In this document: positions 1 to 7,404 of the stretch, in pieces
Layout of the letters: each line of letters starts with the position of its first letter
Position numbering within the stretch: position 1 is the stretch's first letter
Source: Amycolatopsis sp. MtRt-6
GTDB taxonomy: Bacteria > Actinomycetota > Actinomycetes > Mycobacteriales > Pseudonocardiaceae
Direction of reading: 5' to 3'
Assembly (NCBI RefSeq): GCF_017308975.1
Contig: NZ_JADWPD010000004.1
Coordinates: forward strand, 1-64,000
Length of the DNA: 64,000 bases
Program-made: the position numbers and the translations under genes
Notes under the pieces: generated by a model
Seen by the model: the letters and a program-made list of their open reading frames with translations, nothing else
What the model was told of the DNA's origin: nothing
Database searches by the model: none

Positions 1-37
1 CGTCCCACGCACCGAAGGCCACATTGGGGCGCTCGGG

Positions 38-1255
38 TCAGCGGGTGGCGGCGGCCCAGCGGACCGCCGGGCCCATCGCCCAACCGGCGGCCAGGAACAC
101 CACGCCCAGCAGGAGCCAGCCCGCGACGCCCCCGCCGATCACCACCGTGCTCAGCAGCACCGGGCCCACCGCGCGGGCCACCGACGTCCCGCTGCCGAAG
201 AAGCCCTGGTACTCGCCCTGCTTGTCCGCCGGCGCCAGGGCGAAGCCGATCTCCCACGAACCCGCCGACTGCAGCATCTCGCCGAGCACCTGCACCAGCG
301 CGCCGGCCACGAGGACCGCGAACGCCACCGCCGGTGACGTCCCCAGCGCCGACAGCGCGAACGCCACGCAGGACGCCAGCAGCACCACACCCGACCGGCG
401 CACCATCCGCGCCGCGGATCCCAGCGAAGTCAGCCGTCCCGCGACGCGGACCTGCAGCGCCACCACCACGACCGTGTTGAGCACGAACAACGCCGACACC
501 GTCCAGCCCGGGGCCGCGGTGTGGTCGGCGATCCACAGCGGGATCGCGACGCTCAGCAGCGGCATGCGCAACAACAGCACCGCGTTGAGCAGCGTCACCA
601 GTGCGTACGGCCGGTCGCGCAGCACGGCGGACTTCGGCGCTCCCGGGCGCGGGAAAGCCCGCGGGGCCCGCGGCAGCGCGTGCAGCAGCGCCGCCGTCAC
701 CACGAAGGCCGCCGCGTCGAGGACGAAGACCGTCAGGTACGCCGCGGCCGTGTCGGCCGAGAGCGCGAGGCCGCCCAGTCCGGCGCCGACGGCGAGGCCC
801 GCGTTGCCCGCCGACTGCAGGTGCGCCCGGACGCGCGTGCGCCGCTCCGGATCGGCGAGCGCGGCCAGCAGTGCCTGGCGGACCGCGGCCAGCCCGGTCT
901 GGCAGCTGCCGTAGACGCAGGCGGCCAGGACGAACGCGACCGGCGAGCGCACGACGAGGAAGGCGAGGATCGACGTGCCCGTCGCCAGTGCCAGCAGCAC
1001 CGCCGAGCCGCGGGTGCCGTGGCGGTCGGCGAGGCGGCCGAGCGGCACCCCCGCGACCGAACCGACCGCCCAGCCGAGCGTGAGCCCGAGCCCCACCTGC
1101 GCCGGCGTCAGGCCGGCGATCCGGGTGAAGAACAGGACCGAGCAGGTCAGGAACGCGCCGTCGCCGAGCGAGCCCGCCAGCTGCGCGGCGGTGAGCAGCC
1201 GGCCCGCCGACCGGTTCTTCGGACGTTCGGGAAGCCGTTCCAGAAGCACTGTCAT
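38..1255 (-). CDS. MFS transporter, 12-TM exporter type
   Basis: This is a 405-residue membrane protein of the major facilitator superfamily, probably a proton-driven exporter of a small molecule; the substrate is unknown. About twelve hydrophobic helices are visible, with the family signature between helices 2 and 3 (GRLADRHGTRGS, near residue 60). I chose the ATG at 1255 because a TAGCGT box (1263-1268) lies 7 bases upstream, giving a leaderless start, and because the reading frame further upstream is antisense to the next gene. It is divergent from the MocR regulator at 1337 across an 81-base gap holding an inverted repeat, so that regulator probably controls it. Confidence 0.88.
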   Translation of the reverse strand: MTVLLERLPERPKNRSAGRLLTAAQLAGSLGDGAFLTCSVLFFTRIAGLTPAQVGLGLTLGWAVGSVAGVPLGRLADRHGTRGSAVLLALATGTSILAFLVVRSPVAFVLAACVYGSCQTGLAAVRQALLAALADPERRTRVRAHLQSAGNAGLAVGAGLGGLALSADTAAAYLTVFVLDAAAFVVTAALLHALPRAPRAFPRPGAPKSAVLRDRPYALVTLLNAVLLLRMPLLSVAIPLWIADHTAAPGWTVSALFVLNTVVVVALQVRVAGRLTSLGSAARMVRRSGVVLLASCVAFALSALGTSPAVAFAVLVAGALVQVLGEMLQSAGSWEIGFALAPADKQGEYQGFFGSGTSVARAVGPVLLSTVVIGGGVAGWLLLGVVFLAAGWAMGPAVRWAAATR

Positions 1256-1277
1256 GCGAAGAACGCTAGGGCGGAAC

Positions 1278-1322
1278 TTGGCCCGATCCCAGATCCAATT
1301 CCGACCACTCGGATTGGGCCAA
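1278..1322. promoter_or_regulatory. Inverted-repeat operator between exporter and mocR
   Basis: TTGGCCCGATCC at 1278-1289 and GGATTGGGCCAA at 1311-1322 form a 12-base inverted repeat with one mismatch. A further half site ATCCAAT lies at 1293-1299. The right arm ends next to a TAGCCT box (1325-1330) six bases before the mocR ATG. That the MocR protein binds here is inferred from position. Confidence 0.6.
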
Positions 1323-1336
1323 TATAGCCTCGACAG

Positions 1337-2749
1337 ATGGACTTCCACGTCAGCCTGGCGGGCCGTGGCGACCTCAGCGTCCGCATCTACCGCCAGCTGC
1401 GCGACGCCGTGCTCGACGGCAGGCTGCGCGCGGGGGAGCGGCTGCCGCCGACGCGGGAGCTGGCGCGGCGGCTGGCCGTCTCGCGCAACACCGTCGCGGT
1501 GGCCTACGACCGCCTCACCGCCGACGGGTTCCTCGCCGGCCGCGTCGGCGCCGGCACGTACGTCTGCGCGGAGCTCCCGCCGCCGAAGCCCCGCCAGGTC
1601 CCCGCGAAACGCGGTCCGCGGCCGACGGCGGTGTGGCGGTCGCTGCCGGCCCCGGCCGGCACCGGGCCCGGCCCGGCGTTCGACTTCCGCGTCGGCATTC
1701 CCGACGCCGCGCTGTTCCCGCTGGACACCTGGCGGCGCCTGCTCGCGCGGGAACTCCGTGACACCGCGGGATTCGCGCACTACGCCGAGCCCGGCGGGCA
1801 CCCCGGCCTGCGCGCGGCGATCGCCCGGCACGTCGGCGTCTCCCGTTCGGTGCGGGCCGACGCCGGCGACGTGCTCGTCACCCAAGGCGCCCAGCAGGCC
1901 CTCGACCTGCTGTGCCGCGTGCTGCTCGAACCCGGCGACCGCGTCGCCGTCGAGGAGCCGGGCTACCGGATGGCCAGGCTGCTCTTCGCCTCGCACGGCG
2001 CCGAAGTGGTCGGCGTGCCGGTCGACGGCGAAGGTCTCGACGTCGCCGCGCTGCCGTCGCGCGCGAAACTGGTGTACGTCACGCCGTCGCACCAGTTCCC
2101 GCTCGGCACGCCGATGTCCCTCGCCCGGCGCGCGGCCCTGCTGGCGTGGGCGGACCGGGCCGGCGCGGTCGTCGTCGAGGACGACTACGACAGCGAGTTC
2201 CGGTTTTCCGACCGGCCCCTGGAACCGTTGCAGAGCCTGGACCGCGACGGGCGCGTGGCCTACGTCGGATCGTTCTCGAAGACGCTGCTTCCCATGCTGC
2301 GCCTGGGGTTCCTGATCGCGCCGGCGTCACTGCGCGACGCGTTGCACCACGCCCGGCAGCTGTCCGGCTGGCACGGTGACCTGCCCGCGCAGGCCGCCTT
2401 GGCCGGTTTCATCGACGAAGGCCTGTTCGCCCGCCACCTCCGTCGCGCGACGAAGGTCTACGCGGACCGCCACGAGCGCATCACGACGACCCTGGACCGG
2501 GTCTTCGCCGGCCGGCTGAGCGTGGTGCCCTCGGCGGCGGGCCTGCACCTGTGCGCCCTGGCCGGCGACGACACGGACCTGGAGCCGATCGCGGCCCGCG
2601 CGGCCGCGGCGGGCGCGGCGATCCAGACGCTTTCGGACCTCTGCGGGGGTTTCCCGCGCCAGGGCGTGGTCCTCGGCTACGGTTCGATCCCCTCGGCGAG
2701 CATCGACGCCGGGCTCGCGGTGCTGGACGAGGCCTGGGGCTCGGCGTAG
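1337..2749 (+). CDS. MocR/PdxR-type regulator (GntR HTH fused to aminotransferase)
   Basis: This 470-residue transcription factor has an N-terminal GntR winged helix (about residues 8-75, with RLPPTRELARRLAVSRNTV) fused to a fold-type I aminotransferase domain. Lys315, in the motif GSFSKTLLP, is the expected Schiff-base lysine for PLP. Relatives sense PLP or amino compounds and use the aminotransferase domain as an effector pocket rather than as an enzyme. No Shine-Dalgarno precedes the ATG, but a TAGCCT box sits six bases upstream, consistent with a leaderless mRNA. It probably regulates itself and the divergent exporter. Its 3' end overlaps the remnant exporter gene on the other strand by 73 bases. 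Confidence 0.9.
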   Translation: MDFHVSLAGRGDLSVRIYRQLRDAVLDGRLRAGERLPPTRELARRLAVSRNTVAVAYDRLTADGFLAGRVGAGTYVCAELPPPKPRQVPAKRGPRPTAVWRSLPAPAGTGPGPAFDFRVGIPDAALFPLDTWRRLLARELRDTAGFAHYAEPGGHPGLRAAIARHVGVSRSVRADAGDVLVTQGAQQALDLLCRVLLEPGDRVAVEEPGYRMARLLFASHGAEVVGVPVDGEGLDVAALPSRAKLVYVTPSHQFPLGTPMSLARRAALLAWADRAGAVVVEDDYDSEFRFSDRPLEPLQSLDRDGRVAYVGSFSKTLLPMLRLGFLIAPASLRDALHHARQLSGWHGDLPAQAALAGFIDEGLFARHLRRATKVYADRHERITTTLDRVFAGRLSVVPSAAGLHLCALAGDDTDLEPIAARAAAAGAAIQTLSDLCGGFPRQGVVLGYGSIPSASIDAGLAVLDEAWGSA

Positions 2750-3412
2750 TGGTCCGTCCGCCGTCGGGCGGCGATCAGCAGGCCGCCGGCGCACGTCGCC
2801 GCCGCCGTCGTCAGGATCACCAGCCAGCCGCGGCGGAAGTCCGCCAGGTCCGGCGTCCCGGCGAACACCGCGATCAGCACCGCCGTGCCCAGGACCGTGC
2901 CGATCTGCCGGGCCGTGTTCACCATCGACGAGCCCGCGCCCCAGCGGGACGGCGGCAGGACCGTGCCGACCACCCCCGACAGGCTCGGCATGATCAGGCC
3001 GACGCCGAGGCCCGTCAGCACCTGGCCCGGCAGCATCGACCCCGCGTAGCCGGGCACCGATCCCATGCGCAGCACCCAGACCAGCACCCCGGCCCCGAAC
3101 GAGACGCCGCCGAGGGCGACCACCGGGCCCGGCCCGAAGCGGTGCGCGAACCGGCCGCCGAGGATCGACACCCCGACCACCACCAGCGGTCCCGGCGCCA
3201 GGGACAGCCCGGCCACCAGGATCGAGGCAGGCGGCGAACAGCACGGTGTAGCCGGTGAGCACCCACGACAGGGCCGCCAGGTCGTCGCCGGGGAAGGCCG
3301 CCCGGATGCCGGGGAAGGCGATCGTGACGATGAAGGTGTCCAGCGCGGCGAGGAACGCGGCCGCCGAGACGACCAGCAGCACGAGGCCGGGCTTCGGCGG
3401 GGCGTCGGTCAT
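2677..3412 (-). pseudogene. DHA2-family MFS exporter, internal deletion and frameshift
   Basis: The first 60 codons from the ATG at 3412 encode helices 1-2 of an EmrB/QacA-type exporter (FLAALDTFIVTIAFPGIR, then SWVLTGYT). Near 3220-3235 the homology jumps to another frame that encodes the C-terminal half (AGLSLAPGPLVVVGVS through the last helices to 2677). A DHA2 protein is normally about 470 residues, so roughly 200-250 codons are missing and the two parts are out of frame. No functional transporter is likely. Reinitiation at the GTG at 3216 could yield a C-terminal fragment only. Confidence 0.72.
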
Positions 3413-3420
3413 GGTCCTCT

Positions 3421-3441
3421 TAGGTTCGGTAAAGCAACCTA
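3421..3441. promoter_or_regulatory. Palindrome upstream of broken exporter
   Basis: TAGGTT (3421-3426) and AACCTA (3436-3441) are perfect inverted repeats with a 9-base spacer, lying 9-29 bases upstream of the dead exporter's start. The layout fits a TetR or MarR operator. No cognate regulator gene is adjacent, so it may be left over from the intact locus. Confidence 0.4.
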
Positions 3442-3470
3442 GCCGGACAAAATGGGTTTCAACAAGAGAC

Positions 3471-3944
3471 TCACGCAGCGGCCCGTTCCTCGGCGCGGGC
3501 GCGCAGCGCGGCCAGGGTGTGCTCGATCGACCGGACGTTGTAGCCGGGCCGGTCCGCGCGGCCGGTGACGCGCGGCCCCATGAACCTGCGCACCACCCAG
3601 CTGCCGATCCGGTACCAGTTCTCGGTGACCACGCAGCCGCCGGTGGCCGGCGCCAGCACGTACTCCCAGCGCGACACGCGCGAGCCGAGCGGCGTGCGCA
3701 CGTCGAAGGCGAACCGGCGGCCCGGCTCGAAGGCGACCACCCGCACCCGCGTCCACCACTGCAGTTCGCCGTTGCGGTTGCGGCCGCGGAACCGCGCGCC
3801 GAGGGCGGGGCCGGTGCCGTCCAGCCAGCGGCCGCCGACGTTCTCCGGGCTCAGCTCGCCCATCCGCGGCAGGTCGGTGACCCACGACCACACCGTGCCC
3901 GGGTCGGCGGAGACGGTCACACTGCGCGAAATCGTCGGTTCCAC
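3471..3944 (-). CDS. SRPBCC (START-like) family protein
   Basis: This 157-residue protein has the helix-grip pattern of the polyketide cyclase/dehydrase and lipid-transport (SRPBCC) family: an N-terminal strand TISRSVTVSADPGTVWSWV, an internal WWTRVRVVAFEPGRRF segment and a C-terminal amphipathic helix. Such proteins bind hydrophobic ligands in a cavity; the ligand cannot be told. I chose the GTG at 3944, since the family normally begins a few residues before this strand and the upstream extension is Arg/Gly-rich. A longer form starting at 3980 is possible. It lies downstream of the exporter remnant on the same strand. Confidence 0.75.
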   Translation of the reverse strand: MEPTISRSVTVSADPGTVWSWVTDLPRMGELSPENVGGRWLDGTGPALGARFRGRNRNGELQWWTRVRVVAFEPGRRFAFDVRTPLGSRVSRWEYVLAPATGGCVVTENWYRIGSWVVRRFMGPRVTGRADRPGYNVRSIEHTLAALRARAEERAAA

Positions 3945-4023
3945 GCCCCGACGGTGACAGCGCCCGCCGGGCCCGGGCAAGGCGTGGGAGCGGAGTCCGC
4001 AGCCGAGAAGAGCCGGCCCGGCG

Positions 4024-4049
4024 GATTGTGACGCCGCCGTTCTGGGTAT
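4024..4049 (+). promoter_or_regulatory. Possible SigB-type promoter of the DUF151 gene
   Basis: GATT (4024-4027), a 16-base spacer and GGGTAT (4044-4049) match the actinomycete stress-sigma pattern GNNT-N14-16-GGGTAY. The -35 part is weak, and GGGTAY occurs often by chance in such DNA. Confidence 0.25.
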
Positions 4050-4093
4050 TCCGCGCGCGGGGGAATGAGGAATCCCGCGACACGGAGGGTGCG

Positions 4094-4612
4094 GTGGTCA
4101 GCGTGATCCCGATCGAAGTGGTGGGGATGGCCGTTCCGGTGCCGGGTGAGGCACCCCTGATGCTGCTGCGCGAGCCGGAGGGCGCCCGGCGCTGGCTGGC
4201 GATCATGATCGGGTACGGCGAGGCCGAGGCCCTCGTGCGGGCGCGGGAACAGATCGCGCAGCCACGCCCGGGCACGATCGAGCTGCTCGGCGACGTGCTC
4301 GCGGCGTTCGGCCAGGGCCTCGCCGCGGTGGAGCTGACCGAGGTGCGGGACGGCATCTTCTACGCCGATCTCGTCCTCAAGTCCGGCACCCGCGTGTCGG
4401 CGCGGCCGAGCGACGCCGTCGCGCTCGGCCTGCGCCAGGGCGCGCCCATCCGCGTCGCCGAAGAGGTGCTGGACGTCGCGGCGGTGCAGCTCGAAGTCGA
4501 GCAGGAGACCGAAGGCCCGGCCGCCGATGTCCTCGACGCCGAAGCCGAGGTCGAACGGTTCCGCGCCGAGCTCGACGGCCTGCGGCCCGAGGACTTCGAC
4601 GACCGGGGGTGA
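4094..4612 (+). CDS. Bifunctional nuclease family protein (DUF151)
   Basis: This 172-residue protein matches the DUF151/BFN family: LMLLREPEGARRWLAIMIGYGEAEAL near the N-terminus, FYADLVLKSGTRVSARPSDA centrally (the conserved SARPSDA motif) and an acidic C-terminal helix ending RPEDFD. Plant relatives have nuclease activity, while the actinobacterial role is not settled. I chose the GTG at 4094 because a GGAGGG sequence (4084-4089) lies four bases upstream. The upstream extension to 4028 is not conserved-looking. A possible SigB-type promoter lies about 45 bases upstream. Confidence 0.85.
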   Translation: MVSVIPIEVVGMAVPVPGEAPLMLLREPEGARRWLAIMIGYGEAEALVRAREQIAQPRPGTIELLGDVLAAFGQGLAAVELTEVRDGIFYADLVLKSGTRVSARPSDAVALGLRQGAPIRVAEEVLDVAAVQLEVEQETEGPAADVLDAEAEVERFRAELDGLRPEDFDDRG

Positions 4613-4657
4613 GAATTTCTCTCGACGGCCGCGGTCGACAGCGCCCCTGCCGGCGAC

Positions 4658-5137
4658 TCAGCCGGCGGCGCGCGCTTCCGACGGACGGCCGTAGGCGCCG
4701 CCGTCGTTGCTGCGCTGCAGGAGGCCTTCGTCGACGAGGTAGCGGCGGAGCGTCGCGTGGTCGTCGTGGACCATCGAAAGCTTCTCGCGGACGTCCTGCT
4801 CGGTGTAGAGCCGGCCCGGCTCGAAACGCTCGGCCAGGTAGGCCAGCACCAGCTGCCGCCGCTTGCCCGAATGCGGGATCGAGACGAGCCGGCCGTGCCG
4901 GAAGAGCGCGTCGAGCGGATCGACCGGGGCCTTGGCGAGCGCGTCGCGGAACACCGACGGCACGGCCCGGTAGCGGCCCTCGGCCTCGGTGACGAGTCCC
5001 GCGTCGACGAGCCGCTTGGCGAGCTTGGCCGACGCGTGGGACGCCTCGAGCCCGTCGGGCGCGGTGCAGATGCGGGCGAAGAGCTGCAGCCGGTCTTCGT
5101 CCGCGAGTGCGGAGACCAGCGCTTCCGGTACGGCCAT
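4658..5137 (-). CDS. DUF2087 winged-helix protein
   Basis: This 159-residue protein has an N-terminal helix-turn-helix-like part (VSALADEDRLQLFARI, then AKLAKRLVDAGLV) and a C-terminal DUF2087 domain with the conserved pattern RQLVLAYLAERFEPGRLY and ATLRRYLVDEGLLQR. It looks like an ArsR-like transcription factor, but no ligand residues can be identified. The ATG at 5137 has a TACGGT box 8 bases upstream, so a leaderless mRNA is possible. It is divergent from the acyl-AMP ligase operon, 69 bases away, and could regulate it; that is inference. Confidence 0.8.
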   Translation of the reverse strand: MAVPEALVSALADEDRLQLFARICTAPDGLEASHASAKLAKRLVDAGLVTEAEGRYRAVPSVFRDALAKAPVDPLDALFRHGRLVSIPHSGKRRQLVLAYLAERFEPGRLYTEQDVREKLSMVHDDHATLRRYLVDEGLLQRSNDGGAYGRPSEARAAG

Positions 5138-5206
5138 GGTCTGCGACCGTACCCGCGCGCGCCCCGGGGGTGAACCCGGTTTCCGGCGGCCGGTAGGTTG
5201 CCCGGC

Positions 5207-6847
5207 GTGCCCCGTCCGACCGCGCCGGTGACCGTGCCCGACGCGGTGCTGCGCACGTCGATCGTCGAGCGGCTGTTCGCCCGCGCCGATGACGAGCGTC
5301 CGCTGTTCACCCACCAGGACCACCGAACCGGTGTGGAGCACACGCTGACGTGGGCCGAGTTCGCCGCCCGGGTCCGCGAGGTGGCGGGCGAGCTGCGCCG
5401 GGTGGCCGCACCGGGGGAGCGGGTCGCGATCCTCGCCGGCCAGGAACTCGCCTACCCGCTGGCGTTCTTCGGCGCGCTGGCCGCCGGGCTGATCGCCGTC
5501 CCGCTGATGGCGCCGTCGAGCCCCGCGCAGGCCGGCCGGCTCGCCGGCGTGCTCGACGACTGCGGCGCGCGGGTGTGGCTGACGTCGTCGGCCGCGGCGG
5601 CGGGACTGCCCGCGCACGAGGACGTCGTGGTCGTCGACGAGCTCACCGGGCCCGGCGCCGATCCGGTGCCGGTCACGCCGGACAGCCCGGCCTACCTCCA
5701 GTACACGTCCGGGTCGACGCGCGAACCGGCCGGGGCGGTGATCCCGCACCGCGCGATCGTCGCCGCCTGCTGGCAGGGCAGCCTCGCCTACGCCGTCGAC
5801 GAGCGCACGACCTGCGCAGGCTGGATCCCGTTCTTCCACGACATGGGCCTGATCCAGCTGCTGTGCCTGCCGGTCTTCGCCGGTGGGCGGTCGGTGTTCA
5901 TGGCCCCGGCGGAGTTCGTGCACTCCCCGGCGCGCTGGCTGCGGCAGCTCGCCGGGTACCCCGCGGTGTTCACCGCCGCGCCGAACTTCGCCTACGACCT
6001 CGCCGCCGACGCCGACACCGGCGAAGACCTCGACCTCTCGGACGTCCGCGTCGCCCTCAACGGCAGCGAACCCGTCCGGCCGCGCACGATCGAGCGGTTC
6101 CACGAGGTGTTCGGACCCCGCGGCTTCCGGCGGGAAGCGCACCGGCCGTCGTACGGGCTCGCCGAAGCCACCGTGTATGTGGCGAGCGCGGACGAAGACG
6201 GGCCGCGGGGCGCGGTGTTCGACCGCGAAGCCCTCGCGCAGGGCCGGGCCGTCGAAACCGAAGGCGGGCAGGAGCTCGTGTCGGTGGGCCGTCCCGTCGG
6301 GCAGCTCGTCCGGGTCGTCCACGACGGCCGGGAGCAGCCCGAAGGCGAGGTCGGCGAAATCTGGGTGCACGGCCCGAACGTCGCCGACGGCTACTGGGGC
6401 CGCGGCGACGTCACCGCGTTCGGCGCCACCCTCGACGGTCTCGGCGGCTGGCTGCGCACCGGCGACCTCGGCGTCGTGCACCGCGGCGACCTGTACGTCA
6501 CCGGACGGCTCAAGGACCTCATCGTCGTCGACGGCCGCAACTTCCACCCGCAGGACATCGAAGCGGCGGCCGCGGAGGCCCATCCCGCGGTGCGCCGCGA
6601 CCGCGTCGCCGCGTTCGGCGTCATCGACGACGAAGGCGAGGGCGCGGTGGTGGTGGCCGAGCGGGCCCGCGGCATCGACGCCGACGACCGGGAAGTGCGC
6701 CGCGCGGTGCTGCGCGCGGTGTCCCGCGAACACGGTCTGACGCTGCGCGCGGTACGTCTGGTCCCTTCCGGTGGACTTCCGCGCACATCGAGCGGCAAGG
6801 TCGCCCGGTCGGCCGCGAAAGCACGTTATGGTGGCGACCGTGAGTGA
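5207..6847 (+). CDS. Fatty-acyl-AMP ligase (FAAL-type)
   Basis: This 546-residue adenylating enzyme activates a fatty acid as acyl-AMP for transfer to a carrier protein. The ANL signatures are clear: YTSGSTREPAGAVIPHR (P-loop), WIPFFHDMGLIQ, YGLAEATVYVA, GWLRTGDLG and GRLKDLIVVDGRNFHPQDIE. The HDMGL and YGLAEAT forms are typical of FAALs rather than CoA ligases. The GTG at 5207 is preferred because a TAGGTT box (5194-5199) lies 7 bases upstream, giving a leaderless start; a TTG at 5198 is the alternative. Its end overlaps the carrier-protein gene, so acyl transfer to that carrier is the natural reading. Confidence 0.88.
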   Translation: MPRPTAPVTVPDAVLRTSIVERLFARADDERPLFTHQDHRTGVEHTLTWAEFAARVREVAGELRRVAAPGERVAILAGQELAYPLAFFGALAAGLIAVPLMAPSSPAQAGRLAGVLDDCGARVWLTSSAAAAGLPAHEDVVVVDELTGPGADPVPVTPDSPAYLQYTSGSTREPAGAVIPHRAIVAACWQGSLAYAVDERTTCAGWIPFFHDMGLIQLLCLPVFAGGRSVFMAPAEFVHSPARWLRQLAGYPAVFTAAPNFAYDLAADADTGEDLDLSDVRVALNGSEPVRPRTIERFHEVFGPRGFRREAHRPSYGLAEATVYVASADEDGPRGAVFDREALAQGRAVETEGGQELVSVGRPVGQLVRVVHDGREQPEGEVGEIWVHGPNVADGYWGRGDVTAFGATLDGLGGWLRTGDLGVVHRGDLYVTGRLKDLIVVDGRNFHPQDIEAAAAEAHPAVRRDRVAAFGVIDDEGEGAVVVAERARGIDADDREVRRAVLRAVSREHGLTLRAVRLVPSGGLPRTSSGKVARSAAKARYGGDRE

Positions 6848-7085
6848 TCACCGTGCCGAGGTCACGAAGGTCGTCTGCGACACCTTCCGGCTCGACCCGG
6901 CTCTCGTCGAGCCCGACGCGCCCCTGGAGGAGCTGGGCATCGACTCGAAGGGCCGGATCAAGCTGCTGGCGGCACTGGAGATCTACTACGGCGTGACGAT
7001 CGACCTGGACCGGCTCGACCGGTTCACCGACGTGGGATCCGTGGCCGACGTGCTGGCGGACGCACTGAGAAGTGAGGGGCGCTGA
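6828..7085 (+). CDS. Acyl carrier protein
   Basis: This small acidic carrier protein of about 85 residues has the phosphopantetheine motif LEELGIDSKGRIKLL, with the attachment serine at about residue 40, followed by the typical helix 3-4 region ending VADVLADAL. It would accept the acyl group from the upstream FAAL. Two starts are possible: ATG at 6828 (overlap of 20 bases with the ligase) or GTG at 6840 (overlap of 8 bases). The stop is one base before the next ATG, so the three genes are translationally coupled. The Lys-Gly after the serine, rather than the common Leu-Asp, is atypical. Confidence 0.85.
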   Translation: MVATVSDHRAEVTKVVCDTFRLDPALVEPDAPLEELGIDSKGRIKLLAALEIYYGVTIDLDRLDRFTDVGSVADVLADALRSEGR

Positions 7086-7086
7086 A

Positions 7087-7404
7087 ATGAGCGGCGGGGG
7101 GTACACCGCGACGACGGAAGCGTTGTCGGCGGCGGCCAAGACGATCGGCGACCTGGCGGAACACCTGCTGGACGACAACCCGGACCTGCAGACGGCGCAG
7201 GTGACCGCGGAGAAGTTCGGCCGGGCGCACGGTGCCCACGCGACCAAGTACACCGCCGGCGCGCAGGCGTTGTGGGCCGCGGTTTCCGGCTACAGCAGCA
7301 CCCTCGGCTCGTTCGGCACGAACCTCGGCACCGCCGGGGCGAGCTACAGCGCCAACGAAGACAGCCAGTCGGGCACGATCACCAACGCCGGGGGCGCGCT
7401 CTGA
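7087..7404 (+). CDS. WXG100/EspC-like type VII secretion-associated protein
   Basis: This 105-residue protein looks like a helical hairpin of the ESX/WXG100 superfamily, closest in style to EspC-type secreted proteins. It has a helix with TEALSAAAKTIGDLAEHLL, a central turn and a second helix with WAAVSGYSSTLGSFGTNLG, followed by a flexible Tyr/Ser-rich tail (YSANEDSQSG). There is no signal peptide, as expected for a type VII substrate. No secretion ATPase or membrane component lies in this window. Its stop overlaps the next start as TGATG, so it is coupled to the large protein, which could be its co-secreted partner. Confidence 0.6.
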   Translation: MSGGGYTATTEALSAAAKTIGDLAEHLLDDNPDLQTAQVTAEKFGRAHGAHATKYTAGAQALWAAVSGYSSTLGSFGTNLGTAGASYSANEDSQSGTITNAGGAL

